A program made the position numbers and the translations under genes. From Pseudomonadota bacterium (GTDB lineage Bacteria > Chloroflexota > UBA6077 > JAJPHF01), in contig JAJPHF010000092.1 in NCBI GenBank assembly GCA_021325365.1, positions 5,413 through 69,412 on the forward strand: 64,000 nucleotides of DNA, given 5' to 3'. The notes below the pieces were generated by a model. It was not told where the DNA came from. It worked only from the letters and a program-made list of their open reading frames with translations, and ran no database searches. Each line of letters begins with the position of its first letter. Positions within the stretch are counted from its first letter, which is position 1. Positions 17,303-24,946 of the stretch are shown in pieces.

Positions 17303-17377
17303 CGCGGCGCCGTGGTGGCCCCCAGCGTCGCTCTGTCCACGGGGGCGTGGCCAAGTGGTAAGGCGAGGGTCTGCAAA
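17303..17377 (+). repeat. attR: 75-bp direct repeat
   Basis: Identical to 8256-8330. Here the repeat runs into the 3' half of the tRNA, so the tRNA-Cys is intact at this end. Confidence 0.9.
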
Positions 17378-17412
17378 ACCCTTATTCGGCGGTTCGAATC
17401 CGCCCGTCCCCT
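17341..17412 (+). tRNA. tRNA-Cys (anticodon GCA)
   Basis: Acceptor GGGGGCG/CGTCCCC (one G-U), anticodon stem AGGGT/ACCCT with loop CTGCAAA, T-loop GTTCGAATC, discriminator U as usual for tRNA-Cys. CCA is not encoded. Bases 1-37 lie inside the att repeat, so the crossover lies within or upstream of the anticodon loop. Confidence 0.95.
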
Positions 17413-17420
17413 CTAGTGGA

Positions 17421-17445
17421 GGCCCCGCTTTCGGGGCCTTTTTCT
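17421..17445 (+). terminator. Rho-independent terminator after tRNA-Cys
   Basis: GGCCCCG-CTTT-CGGGGCC followed by TTTTTCTTT. Confidence 0.85.
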
Positions 17446-17803
17446 TTGCCCTGAGCTGCTCCGCGGCCACTCCCAGTGGCATCCCCGACCTGAGCCATCC
17501 TTATAGAGTCCCCGCCTTTGACGGGGCTACCCCTAGTATGCCAGTGTCCGATATGAACTACACTTGCTCAGCCAGGCTCTCCCGCAGCCCTCGCCACTAA
17601 CCTTCCTTTGATAACGTCGTTCGTTGTGGCATTGATACCGTGTCGCACAGGTGGGCGGTAGCGAGTCTGCCCACCTGTGCGGGCCATGCCAACAAGGAGA
17701 GCGGCAGGACTCCCAAGACGGAGAGCATCAGGAGTGACGTTGATCCTTGTAATACCAAGTCGGCACATAGGCTCCGGTTGGAGTCCGTCGCCCGGAGGTA
17801 GCC

Positions 17804-17863
17804 ATGCGACGGATCAAGCTGGCGCCGCACCTGATGGTGGAGGAGCTGGGGCAGCGCTATCCA
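17804..17863 (+). pseudogene. N-terminal fragment resembling an IS630-type transposase
   Basis: ATG 17804, behind GGAGGTAGCC, opens MRRIKLAPHLMVEELGQRY, the characteristic start of the helix-turn-helix of IS630-family transposases. The similarity stops after about 20 codons and the frame then runs into the end of the response-regulator gene. No terminal inverted repeat was found. The rest of the 442-base gap 17446-17887 shows nothing I can assign. Confidence 0.4.
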
Positions 17864-17887
17864 CCTCGGTGTGCTCGCACGCTCGCG

Positions 17888-18634
17888 CTATGGAGTCCGG
17901 TGATTTCTCGGCTGCGGGGTGCCGCGACTTGCTGCCGCGGGGACGCCGGGGCTCGTGGGCGAGATGCCCTGCTCGATCGCGTAGATCGCCGCGGAGATGC
18001 GGTCGTTGATCTCTAGCTTGCGGAAGATGTTGGCGAGATGGTTTTGGACGGTGCGCACGCTGATGCTCAGCTCGCGAGCGATCTCCTTGTTCGACCGGCT
18101 CTGTGCGACCCAGCGCAGGACCTCTAGCTCGCGTGCCGAGAGCCCCGCGGCCGGGAGGGCGCCGGGAGCAGGAGCGCGGCCCGAGAGCGCTGGCGTGTGC
18201 GAGAAGGCTCGCAGCATCTCCTGGGCCACGCGCACGTGCAAGACGACGCTGCCTCCCGCGACCGTTCGGATCGTGGACAGCAGCTCCTGCGCCTGTACCT
18301 CTTTGGCGAGATACGCGGCGGCGCCCGAGCGGTAGATCTCCATGATGTGCTCGACGTCGTCGTAGCGCGTGAGCGCGATGACGGCCACGCTGGGGTTGTT
18401 CTGCTTGATGAGGCGCGTGGCCTGGATGCCGTCCATGCCGGGCAGCACGATGTCCATCAGCACGACGTCGGGGAGCAGGTGGGCGACGAGGTCGAGCGCG
18501 GCCTCGGCCGAGTCGGCCTCGGCGACCACTTCCATGTCCGCCTCGCGGCTCAGGACTGCCTTGAGGCCCTCGCGAATGAGAAAGTGGTCGTCGCAGACCA
18601 GGATGCGGATGGGCTCGATCGAGACGTCCGCCAT
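17888..18634 (-). CDS. NarL/FixJ-type response regulator
   Basis: 248 residues. The receiver domain has the acidic pair D15/D16 (ILVCDDHFLIREGL), phosphoacceptor D61 (DVVLMDIVLPGMDG) and the conserved Lys (AAYLAKEV). A C-terminal LuxR helix-turn-helix follows an Ala/Pro linker: LSARELEVLRWVAQSRSNKE, then SISVRTVQNHLANIF. The start ATG 18634 lies 13 bases after the DUF1116 stop, so the two form one transcript, an odd pairing of a metabolic enzyme and an orphan regulator. No histidine kinase is seen in the window. It may control the carbamoyl-transfer genes. Confidence 0.9.
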   Translation of the reverse strand: MADVSIEPIRILVCDDHFLIREGLKAVLSREADMEVVAEADSAEAALDLVAHLLPDVVLMDIVLPGMDGIQATRLIKQNNPSVAVIALTRYDDVEHIMEIYRSGAAAYLAKEVQAQELLSTIRTVAGGSVVLHVRVAQEMLRAFSHTPALSGRAPAPGALPAAGLSARELEVLRWVAQSRSNKEIARELSISVRTVQNHLANIFRKLEINDRISAAIYAIEQGISPTSPGVPAAASRGTPQPRNHRTP

Positions 18635-18647
18635 GGGCCGGCTCCTG

Positions 18648-20111
18648 CTAGCTGATCGCCGCGGCAAGCGCCTCGAGCGCCGCGGCGAAGGCGGCCGGCG
18701 GCGCGTGGGCCACGCCGGCGCCGATCTGGCCGATCCCCGGCTCGCGGTGCGCGATGGCCGTGTTGATGAGCGGCGTGATACCTGTTTCCACGACCTTGCG
18801 CACGTCGATGCCCACCGGCGTGCCTTGCCCGCCCAGCGCGGGCAGCAGGAAGACCTCGTGCTCGGCCAGCGTGATCTCGCGCGCGAGCTGCGTCTGCTGC
18901 TGGCCCGCCCGCGTGTCGCGGAGGCCCAGGAACGGGACGAGCGCCGGGGCGGTCGCCATCGCCATCCCGCCGAGCCCCACCGTTTCCATGATGGCACTGT
19001 CGCCGATGTCGCGGCAGGCGTCCGCGGCAGTGTAGCCGGGGAAGTAGAGGCCCTGCACCAGGTCGGCCGGGCCGGTGAACCAGCGATCGCCCAGGCCGCT
19101 CACCCGCAGGCCCAGCTCGACACCGTTGCGGGCCATCGCCGTGACCAGGCTGCTGTCCGGCACGCCGTGGGCGGCGTCGGCGGCGGCCTTGGCCGCGCCC
19201 ATCGCCAGGTTCAGGAAGAACTGGTCGTTGTTGCGAGTGAGGAAGCGCATCACGCGGTCGAGCCGGTCGCCGTCCCGCCGCAGCGCCGCCGTGAGGTGCG
19301 GGGCGATGGCGCGCACGAAGAGCGCCGTCGACGCCAGGTTGCGCATGTGCAGCTCGTCGCCCATCTGCAGCGCCTGGGCGACGAGCGCGTTCAGGTCGAG
19401 CCCGCCGGCGTCGGCGATCGCGGCGCGCAGCGCCGGCGCTAGCTCGTCGCGCATCCAGCGCAGCCGCTCCAGCACCTCGGGCTGCGTCGCGCCGAAACGC
19501 AGCACCTTGCCCATGCCCTCGTTGATCGTGACGTAGGCGCGATTGCCCGTGGCGCGGTTCTCGACGACGAAGACGGGCATGGACGCGGTGATGATGCCGG
19601 TCATCGGGCCGACGGCGGCGTGGGCGTGGCACGGCGCGATGCGGATCGCACCTTCGGCCAGCCGGCGCGCTGCCTCGGCCGGGTCGGCGGCCAACCCCTC
19701 GTACACCGCCCCCACCGCCACGGCGCCGCGCTGCAGCGGGCACATCGCGTCCCAGGCGATCGGGGGGCCGGCGTGCAGCACGAGGTCGTGCGCCATGCCG
19801 GGGAGCGCGTCGCCGGCCGTCAGTACGTCCACGAGCACGGGCTGGCTGTCGAGCAGGCGGCGCACGGCCGTCGCGTTCGCCGCCTCGATGCGGGCCGCGG
19901 CGCTCGCCTGGCCGGGGCGGTCGCGCGCGTCGCCGGCCGTGAGCCGCGCGAGCAGGCCCGCCAGGCGCGCGTCGCCGCCGGCAGGCGGCTGCCAGTCCAC
20001 CTGCACCACGGGCGCCTGCTGACGCTGCAGCTCCGCGGCAAACAGCTCCAGCCCAACGTTCACCACGCGGGGTGGGCCGCCGAGCAGCGCCCGCGCCTTC
20101 TCCGTCGCCAT
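18648..20111 (-). CDS. DUF1116 protein, AllG/YlbE-like subunit of an FdrA-type carbamoyltransferase (copy 1)
   Basis: 487 residues. It shares motif order with the copy at 43008-44408: VVNVGLELFA, VVQVDWQPPAGG, ANATAVRRL, GPPIAWDAMCPLQRGAV, APCHAHAAVGPMTGIITASM, NRATGNRAYVTINEGMGKVL, ARNGVELGLRVSGLGDRWFT and GIAHREPGIGQIGAGVAHAP. In E. coli the DUF1116 protein works with FdrA and a DUF2877 protein as an oxamate/oxalurate carbamoyltransferase. FdrA 1 lies upstream on the same strand but a RelBE module on the opposite strand sits between them. No DUF2877 partner accompanies this copy, so it may share the one at 45916-46989. The start is ATG 20111. Confidence 0.85.
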   Translation of the reverse strand: MATEKARALLGGPPRVVNVGLELFAAELQRQQAPVVQVDWQPPAGGDARLAGLLARLTAGDARDRPGQASAAARIEAANATAVRRLLDSQPVLVDVLTAGDALPGMAHDLVLHAGPPIAWDAMCPLQRGAVAVGAVYEGLAADPAEAARRLAEGAIRIAPCHAHAAVGPMTGIITASMPVFVVENRATGNRAYVTINEGMGKVLRFGATQPEVLERLRWMRDELAPALRAAIADAGGLDLNALVAQALQMGDELHMRNLASTALFVRAIAPHLTAALRRDGDRLDRVMRFLTRNNDQFFLNLAMGAAKAAADAAHGVPDSSLVTAMARNGVELGLRVSGLGDRWFTGPADLVQGLYFPGYTAADACRDIGDSAIMETVGLGGMAMATAPALVPFLGLRDTRAGQQQTQLAREITLAEHEVFLLPALGGQGTPVGIDVRKVVETGITPLINTAIAHREPGIGQIGAGVAHAPPAAFAAALEALAAAIS

Positions 20112-20132
20112 GCCGCCTCCGCTATCGCCTAA

Positions 20133-20160
20133 TATAACGATGGAACGTCAAAACGTTTTG
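20133..20160 (+). promoter_or_regulatory. Promoter -10 and palindromic operator of the relBE-like pair
   Basis: TATAAC at 20133 is followed by CAAAACGTTTTG (20149-20160), a perfect 12-base palindrome just before the antitoxin start. This is typical of autoregulation by a ribbon-helix-helix antitoxin. Confidence 0.5.
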
Positions 20161-20168
20161 GAGTCAGG

Positions 20169-20402
20169 ATGCGCGGCGACATGGTTCGCTCCACCATTTA
20201 TCTAGACGCGGCGCTGCACCAGGCGCTACGGCTCAAGGCTGCTACCGCTCATCGCAGTATGTCCGACATCGTCAACGACGCTCTCCGCTCGCTGCTACGC
20301 GAAGACGAGGAGGATCTGGCCGCCTTCGCCGAGCGCGAGCAGGAACCGTCGATAAGCTACGAGACTTTCCTGGCCCAGCTCAAGGCCGATGGCACGCTAT
20401 GA
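20169..20402 (+). CDS. Ribbon-helix-helix antitoxin (RelB/CopG-like)
   Basis: 77 residues: strand MVRSTIYLDAALHQALRLKA and helix AATAHRSMSDIVNDALRSLL, the standard ribbon-helix-helix, then an acidic toxin-binding tail (REDEEDLAAFAEREQE). It overlaps the toxin start by 14 bases. ATG 20169 has GGAG at 20160; a second ATG at 20181 is also possible. Inserted between FdrA 1 and DUF1116 1 on the opposite strand. Confidence 0.85.
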   Translation: MRGDMVRSTIYLDAALHQALRLKAATAHRSMSDIVNDALRSLLREDEEDLAAFAEREQEPSISYETFLAQLKADGTL

Positions 20403-20652
20403 CCTCATCGTCAAGCCGTCCGTCGCCAAGGACCTCCGTGGCATCCCGCGGGCGGACGTGCGCCGCATCCTGGAATGCATGGAAGCCTTACGCGACGACC
20501 CGCGCCCGCCTGGAGCCGAGAAGCTCTCGGCGCAGGAGCGTTACCGCATCCGGCAGGGCAACTATCGCATCCTCTACACGGTAGCCGATGCCGCGCTCAC
20601 GGTCGAGATAGTGAAAGTAGGACATCGGCGCGACGTGTATCGCGAGCCTTGA
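20389..20652 (+). CDS. RelE/ParE-family toxin
   Basis: 87 residues: MARYDLIVKPSVAKDLRGIP at the N-terminus, RRILECMEALRDDPRPPGAE, then EKLSAQERYRIRQGNYRILY and TVEIVKVGHRRDVYR. The basic RIRQGNYRILY strand and the C-terminal KVGHRRDVY are the RNase active-site signature of mRNA-cleaving RelE toxins. It appears intact. It is read convergently with FdrA 1, only 7 bases between stops. Confidence 0.9.
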   Translation: MARYDLIVKPSVAKDLRGIPRADVRRILECMEALRDDPRPPGAEKLSAQERYRIRQGNYRILYTVADAALTVEIVKVGHRRDVYREP

Positions 20653-20659
20653 GCCGAGC

Positions 20660-22216
20660 CTATCCGCTCGCCGGGGCGGCGCGCAGGGCGATGGCCGCGG
20701 CCGCCCGCGCCGCCTGCGCGTTGGTCGGGAACACGAGCGCGCCCACGGCGCGCAGCGCCGCCTCCTGTGGGCGGAGGCCCTGCGGGTCGCCGTCGGTCCC
20801 GCAGACCGACACCACTACCGGCAGGTAGCGCCCCGCCGCCTCGGCCCGCGCCCGCGCCTCGGCCAGCGTCGGCGCGAGCGCGCCCGCCGGGTCGGCGTGC
20901 GCGCCGTAGCCGAGGATGACGTCCAGCAGCAGCACGGCCGTTTCGGGGTCGTCGGCCTCGGCGAGCAGCCGTTCGGCCCGCAGACTGCCGTCGATCATCG
21001 GGTGGGGCCGGCCGACCGTGAACTCGTCGGCGCCCAGGTCCACGATCGTATGGCCCACGGACTGGCGCGGCGCCGGCAGGCGGCGGTCCTCGGCCAAGGG
21101 GACGTTCGAGTAGACGGTGAGCTGCGGCTGCAGGACCACCTGCGCCTCGTAGGCGAGGGTGCCGCCCGCGTAGAGCCCGCGGAGGTACTGCTGGCTGGGC
21201 GCGAGCCGCGCGGCCTCGGCGCGGAGCGCGGCGAGCGGCTGGGGCGCGGCGTCGAGCGCCGGCTGCTCGCCCGCCAGGCGGATCGCCAGCGCCGCCGCCT
21301 GGTCGAGCGTGGTCACGGGATGGGCGCCCGCCCGCTGGGCGCTCTCCGGCCGCGCGTTCAGGAAGCAGGTCACCACCGGCTTCCGCAGGTCGCGGATGCG
21401 CTCGTACACCGCCGCGGCCGGCACGAGGTCGGGCGGCTTGGAGACCAGCACCAGCACCGCCGTCGCCGGATCGTCGGCGAGCAGGTCGATGCCCTGCCGC
21501 ATCATCAGGCCGCCGACCGCGGCCGCCATGTCGCGGCTACCCGTTCCGATGCCGTGCGAGACGCCCGAACCGTAGCGGTGCACGAGGCTGCTGACCGCCT
21601 GCAAGCCGGTGCCGGAGGCGGAGACGAGCCCGATCGGCCCCCGCCGCACGGCGTTGGCAAAGCCGAGCCCCACGCCGCCGATGAGCGCCGTACCCGCGTC
21701 GGGGCCCATCAAGAGCAGGCCCCGCCGCGCGGCCAGCCGCTTGAGCGCGACTTCCTGGTCCAGCGGGACGTTGTCGCTGAACAGGAGCACGTGCAGGTCG
21801 CGCTGGAGCGCCTTCTCCGCATCGGCGGCGGCGAACTGGCCCGGCACGGAGACGATCGCCAGGTTCGCCTCCGGCAGCGCGCGCAGCGCCGCGTCGAGCG
21901 TGCGCGCGCGCGGCAGCGCGGCCCGCTCGCCGCCGGCGCTCGGCGGCTCCAGCAGGCGAACGGTGGCCGCAAGCGCTCGCTCGGCCGCGGCGGCCGAGTC
22001 GGCGGCGACGCCGATCAGCAGGTCGGCCGGGCCGGCCGCGTGGCCCGCGTCGTCGAGCAGCCCGGCCTCGGCCATGAGCGCCTTGTTCGGCCCGGTGGCC
22101 ATCATCGCCGCCGCGCGGAGCACCCCCGGCAGGCTGGTCAGCTCGCCGGACAGCCGCATCAGGACCACCGAGTCCCGGTAGCTGTTGGGCCGGACCAGCG
22201 CGCGGACCACGACCAT
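20660..22216 (-). CDS. fdrA: FdrA-family acyl-CoA-synthetase-like protein, carbamoyltransferase subunit (copy 1)
   Basis: 518 residues with the succinyl-CoA-ligase-like layout of FdrA/AllF: an N-terminal VRPNSYRDSVVLMRLSGELT block, ATGPNKALMAEAGLL, then LLMGPDAGTALIGGVGLGFA, the nucleotide or CoA-binding LVSASGTGLQAVSSLVHRYG with GVSHGIGTGSRDM, and a C-terminal ALRAVGALVFPTNAQAARAA. In E. coli this protein is part of the oxamate carbamoyltransferase that makes carbamoyl phosphate from oxalurate. It is divergent from carbamate kinase, which would use carbamoyl phosphate to form ATP. The start is ATG 22216. Paralogous to 44405-45922. Confidence 0.88.
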   Translation of the reverse strand: MVVVRALVRPNSYRDSVVLMRLSGELTSLPGVLRAAAMMATGPNKALMAEAGLLDDAGHAAGPADLLIGVAADSAAAAERALAATVRLLEPPSAGGERAALPRARTLDAALRALPEANLAIVSVPGQFAAADAEKALQRDLHVLLFSDNVPLDQEVALKRLAARRGLLLMGPDAGTALIGGVGLGFANAVRRGPIGLVSASGTGLQAVSSLVHRYGSGVSHGIGTGSRDMAAAVGGLMMRQGIDLLADDPATAVLVLVSKPPDLVPAAAVYERIRDLRKPVVTCFLNARPESAQRAGAHPVTTLDQAAALAIRLAGEQPALDAAPQPLAALRAEAARLAPSQQYLRGLYAGGTLAYEAQVVLQPQLTVYSNVPLAEDRRLPAPRQSVGHTIVDLGADEFTVGRPHPMIDGSLRAERLLAEADDPETAVLLLDVILGYGAHADPAGALAPTLAEARARAEAAGRYLPVVVSVCGTDGDPQGLRPQEAALRAVGALVFPTNAQAARAAAAIALRAAPASG

Positions 22217-22448
22217 CGCCAGCGTCGTCCTCTCTCGCCGCGGGCAGCGCCGGGAGCCGGGCGTGCCCCAGGGCGCTCTCGCTGCCAGTGTACTTCATGC
22301 CGCGCCGCACCCGCGCGACCGCGCGCCGGCCCGGCGCGACGGTGGGCCGCCCGCCAGCCCAGCCCCGGCGCCAAACCGGCGGGGGGCTAGGTAATCGCGG
22401 CAAGAGCCGGGCACGCCGCGCTAGGTACACGTTAGGTAGATCACACGA

Positions 22449-22477
22449 TTGTCGGTGAGTAGCGGCGCGTCGATACT
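22449..22477 (+). promoter_or_regulatory. Candidate promoter for the carbamate kinase operon
   Basis: TTGTCG, 17-base spacer, GATACT; predicted start near 22484. The rest of the 348-base divergent gap 22217-22564 has no gene. Confidence 0.5.
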
Positions 22478-22564
22478 TGAGGCCTAATCAGGGCTTGAGG
22501 CCGCATCGGAAGTCGCCGTCTGCCGCGCGAGCCGGGCGGCCAGCGGCCGCTCTCGCGCCTGGAG

Positions 22565-23641
22565 GTGAACGTGCCGGCAAGTGGCGACCACACGCCATCG
22601 CCCGGCGCGGCGCGTACGCCGGCCCCGCTGGCGGTCGTGGCGTTCGGGGGCAACGCGATCGTCCGCCCGGGCCAGCGAGGCCTGCCCGGCGAGCAGGCGG
22701 ACAACCTGCGGCCGATGGCGCGCGAGATCGGCGCGCTGATCGAGGCGGGCTGGCGGGTGGCCGTTACCCACGGCAACGGCCCGCAGGTCGGGCACATCCA
22801 GCTCCAGCAAGCCGCCGCGGCGCCCGCCGTCCCGGCGATGCCGCTGGACGTGTGCGGGGCGATGAGCCAGGGGCAGATCGGGTACCTGCTGGAGCAAGCG
22901 ATCGCGGCCGAGCTGGCGCGGCGCCGCCTCCCCGTCCCGATCGCGAGCGTGCTCACCCAGACGCTCGTCGCGCCCGACGACGCCGCGTTCGAGCGCCCCA
23001 CCAAGCCTATCGGGCCGTTCTACGACGCGGCGACCGCGCGCCGCTTGCAAGCCCGGCACGGCTGGTCGCTCGTCTCCGAGGCCGGCCGCGGCTTCCGGCG
23101 CCTGGTGCCGTCGCCCGCGCCGCGGCGGCTCGTCGAGCGCGACGCGATCCGGCTCCTCGTCGGCGCCGGGGTGCTGGTGATCGCCGCGGGCGGCGGCGGG
23201 GTGCCGGTCGTCCCGCTGCCGGATGGGGCATACCGCGGCGTGGAGGCGGTGATCGACAAGGACCGCGCGGCGTGCCTGCTCGCCCGCGAGCTGGGCGCGG
23301 CGGCGCTCATCCTGCTGACCGAGGTGCCGGCCGTCGCGGTCCACTACGGCACGCCGCGGCAGCGGGACCTCGGCGCCGTGAGCCTGGCCGAGCTAGAGGC
23401 GCTGGCGGCGGCGGGGCACTTCCCGCCGGGCAGCATGGGGCCGAAAGTCGAGGCGGCGGTCGAGTTCGTGCGCGGGGGCGGTGGGCGCGCGGTGATCACG
23501 ACGCCGGCCCTGCTGGGCGAGGCGCTCGCCGGGCGGGCGGGGACGCGGGTGTACGGCGACCACACGGCGCCGCCGCCCCCGGACGTCGCTGGCGAGGCCC
23601 TGGCGCGGCGCGCGGACCGGCGGCCGGTGTGCAGCAGTTGA
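22565..23641 (+). CDS. arcC: Carbamate kinase
   Basis: 358 residues of the amino-acid kinase fold. Motifs: VVAFGGNAIVRPGQRG, VTHGNGPQVGHIQLQQ, PLDVCGAMSQGQIGYLLEQA, IAAGGGGVPVV, AVIDKDRAACLLARELGA, LLTEVPAVAVHYGTP, and GHFPPGSMGPKVEAAVEF. These are the carbamate kinase hallmarks; the enzyme reversibly converts carbamoyl phosphate plus ADP to carbamate plus ATP. It has an extra 20-residue N-terminus from GTG 22565, with GGAGG overlapping the start; GTG 22571 is an alternative. Next to FdrA it fits the AllK role in ureide fermentation. Confidence 0.93.
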   Translation: MNVPASGDHTPSPGAARTPAPLAVVAFGGNAIVRPGQRGLPGEQADNLRPMAREIGALIEAGWRVAVTHGNGPQVGHIQLQQAAAAPAVPAMPLDVCGAMSQGQIGYLLEQAIAAELARRRLPVPIASVLTQTLVAPDDAAFERPTKPIGPFYDAATARRLQARHGWSLVSEAGRGFRRLVPSPAPRRLVERDAIRLLVGAGVLVIAAGGGGVPVVPLPDGAYRGVEAVIDKDRAACLLARELGAAALILLTEVPAVAVHYGTPRQRDLGAVSLAELEALAAAGHFPPGSMGPKVEAAVEFVRGGGGRAVITTPALLGEALAGRAGTRVYGDHTAPPPPDVAGEALARRADRRPVCSS

Positions 23642-23726
23642 CGTATCTCGCCGTTAGCTGGCACACTTGGGGCCACCGCGGATGCGCTCGCCCAGCGTCA
23701 CTTGCTGTTGTTCGAGGTTGGCGACC

Positions 23727-24521
23727 ATGACGGCACCCTCCCCCGCGCGCATCCCACTCGGCTCTAGCCCGCGCAATCACTGGCGGGTCTCGGCGGACAC
23801 CGTCGACCTGACGCGCCCGGCCGTGCCGCCGCGCCCGCTGCACCTCGACGCCGAGCCGCAGCGGCTCATAATCGACGCCGCGCGAACGGCGATGGTCGTG
23901 GTGGACATGCAGAACGACTTCTGCTCGCCCGCGGGCTGGCTCGCCCATATCGGCGTGGACGTGACGCCCGCCCGGGGCCCAATCGAGCCGCTGCGGGAGC
24001 TGCTGCCGGCACTGCGGGCAGCGGATATGCCCGTCGTCTGGGTCAACTGGGGCAACCGGCCCGACCGGCTGAACCTCAGCCCCGCGCTCCATCACGTCTA
24101 CAAGCCGACGGGCGAGGGCGTGGGGCTGGGCGATCCGCTGCCGGGCCACGGCGCGCGGGTGCTGGAGCGCGGGAGCTGGGCGGCCGCGGTGGTGGACGAA
24201 CTGGCGCCGGCCGAGGGCGACGTGCGGGTCGACAAGTACCGCATGAGCGGCTTCTGGGACACCGAGCTGGACAGCATCCTGCGGAACCTGGGGATCACCA
24301 CGCTGCTCTTCGGCGGCGTGAACGCCGATCAGTGCGTGCTGGCCACGCTGATGGACGCGAACTTCCTCGGCTACGACTGCGTGCTGGTGCGCGACTGCAC
24401 CGCCACCACGTCGCCGGACTACTGCATGCAGGCGACGCTCTACAACGTGAAACAGTGCTTCGGCTTCGTCGCCGACAGCCAGGCGCTCCGCGAGGCGATC
24501 GCGGCGCTGGGGAAGGAGTAG
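23727..24521 (+). CDS. Isochorismatase-family cysteine hydrolase
   Basis: 264 residues. The catalytic triad is visible: D60 in MVVVDMQNDFCSP, K170 in RVDKYRMSGF and C203 in GGVNADQCVLATLMDA, with the family cis-peptide region before C203. Members include N-carbamoylsarcosine amidase, RutB ureidoacrylate hydrolase, nicotinamidase and isochorismatase. Its place beside carbamate kinase and FdrA makes a carbamoyl- or ureido-amide substrate plausible. The start is taken at ATG 23727 (GTTGGCGACC upstream); the open frame reaches 23667. Followed 2 bases later by a cupin gene. Confidence 0.85.
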   Translation: MTAPSPARIPLGSSPRNHWRVSADTVDLTRPAVPPRPLHLDAEPQRLIIDAARTAMVVVDMQNDFCSPAGWLAHIGVDVTPARGPIEPLRELLPALRAADMPVVWVNWGNRPDRLNLSPALHHVYKPTGEGVGLGDPLPGHGARVLERGSWAAAVVDELAPAEGDVRVDKYRMSGFWDTELDSILRNLGITTLLFGGVNADQCVLATLMDANFLGYDCVLVRDCTATTSPDYCMQATLYNVKQCFGFVADSQALREAIAALGKE

Positions 24522-24523
24522 GC

Positions 24524-24946
24524 ATGGACCCACTGGCGAAGCCGCCCGCCCAGTACCGCGCATACCGCATCGAGCCCGGGGCCACCAACCGGCTGGTCGT
24601 CGTCTTCGACCCGCTGGCCGAGGACGTGTCGTTCATCCACTGCGTGGAGATCTGGGACGAGGGCGGCGCCCAGCCGCCGAACGTCCATGCCAACGCCGAC
24701 GAGATCTTCTACATCCTGAAGGGCGAGGCGCGGGCGCACTGCGACGGACGCACTTTCGCACTCCAGGCGGGCGACAGCTTCCTCGCGCCGCGCGGCAAGA
24801 CGCACCAGATCGAGAACGCCGGCCCGGGGCGCATGTACGCGCTCTGCACGATGATCCCGAACGACGGCTTCGCGGAGCTGATCCGCCAGGGCGTGCCGGA
24901 CGCGCTCGACGACGAAGACCTCGCGGTGCTGCGGCGGCTGGCATGA
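24524..24946 (+). CDS. Small cupin-domain protein
   Basis: 140 residues, single cupin barrel. Motif 1: PNVHANADEIFYILKGEARA; motif 2: GDSFLAPRGKTHQIENAGPG. The metal ligands of a typical cupin (two His, a Glu, a distal His) are present as H, H-like N, E and H in those motifs. It overlaps the next gene by ATGA, so translation is coupled. Such cupins often bind the acidic product or substrate of the neighbouring enzymes; the reaction is unknown. Confidence 0.8.
   Translation: MDPLAKPPAQYRAYRIEPGATNRLVVVFDPLAEDVSFIHCVEIWDEGGAQPPNVHANADEIFYILKGEARAHCDGRTFALQAGDSFLAPRGKTHQIENAGPGRMYALCTMIPNDGFAELIRQGVPDALDDEDLAVLRRLA

Larger units (their letters stand above)
8256..17377. mobile_element. Integrative element in tRNA-Cys
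   Basis: About 9.1 kb bounded by 75-bp identical direct repeats (8256-8330 and 17303-17377). The integrase gene lies just inside the left end, reading inward. Cargo and core genes are a tyrosine integrase, an HNH protein, an SH3-domain membrane protein, a second HNH nuclease, tiny ORFs, a primase-helicase and a small ribbon-helix-helix-like protein. No capsid, portal, terminase or conjugation genes are visible, so it resembles a small satellite-like or plasmid-like integrative element. Composition is visibly richer in A/T than the flanks. Confidence 0.85.

Noticed and set aside
8256..17377. A complete prophage
   Set aside because: No capsid, portal, terminase, tail or lysis genes; only integration, replication and HNH genes.
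17888..18997. A longer response regulator starting at 18997
   Set aside because: The extra N-terminus is an Arg/Ser-rich shadow of the DUF1116 gene; the receiver domain begins at ATG 18634.
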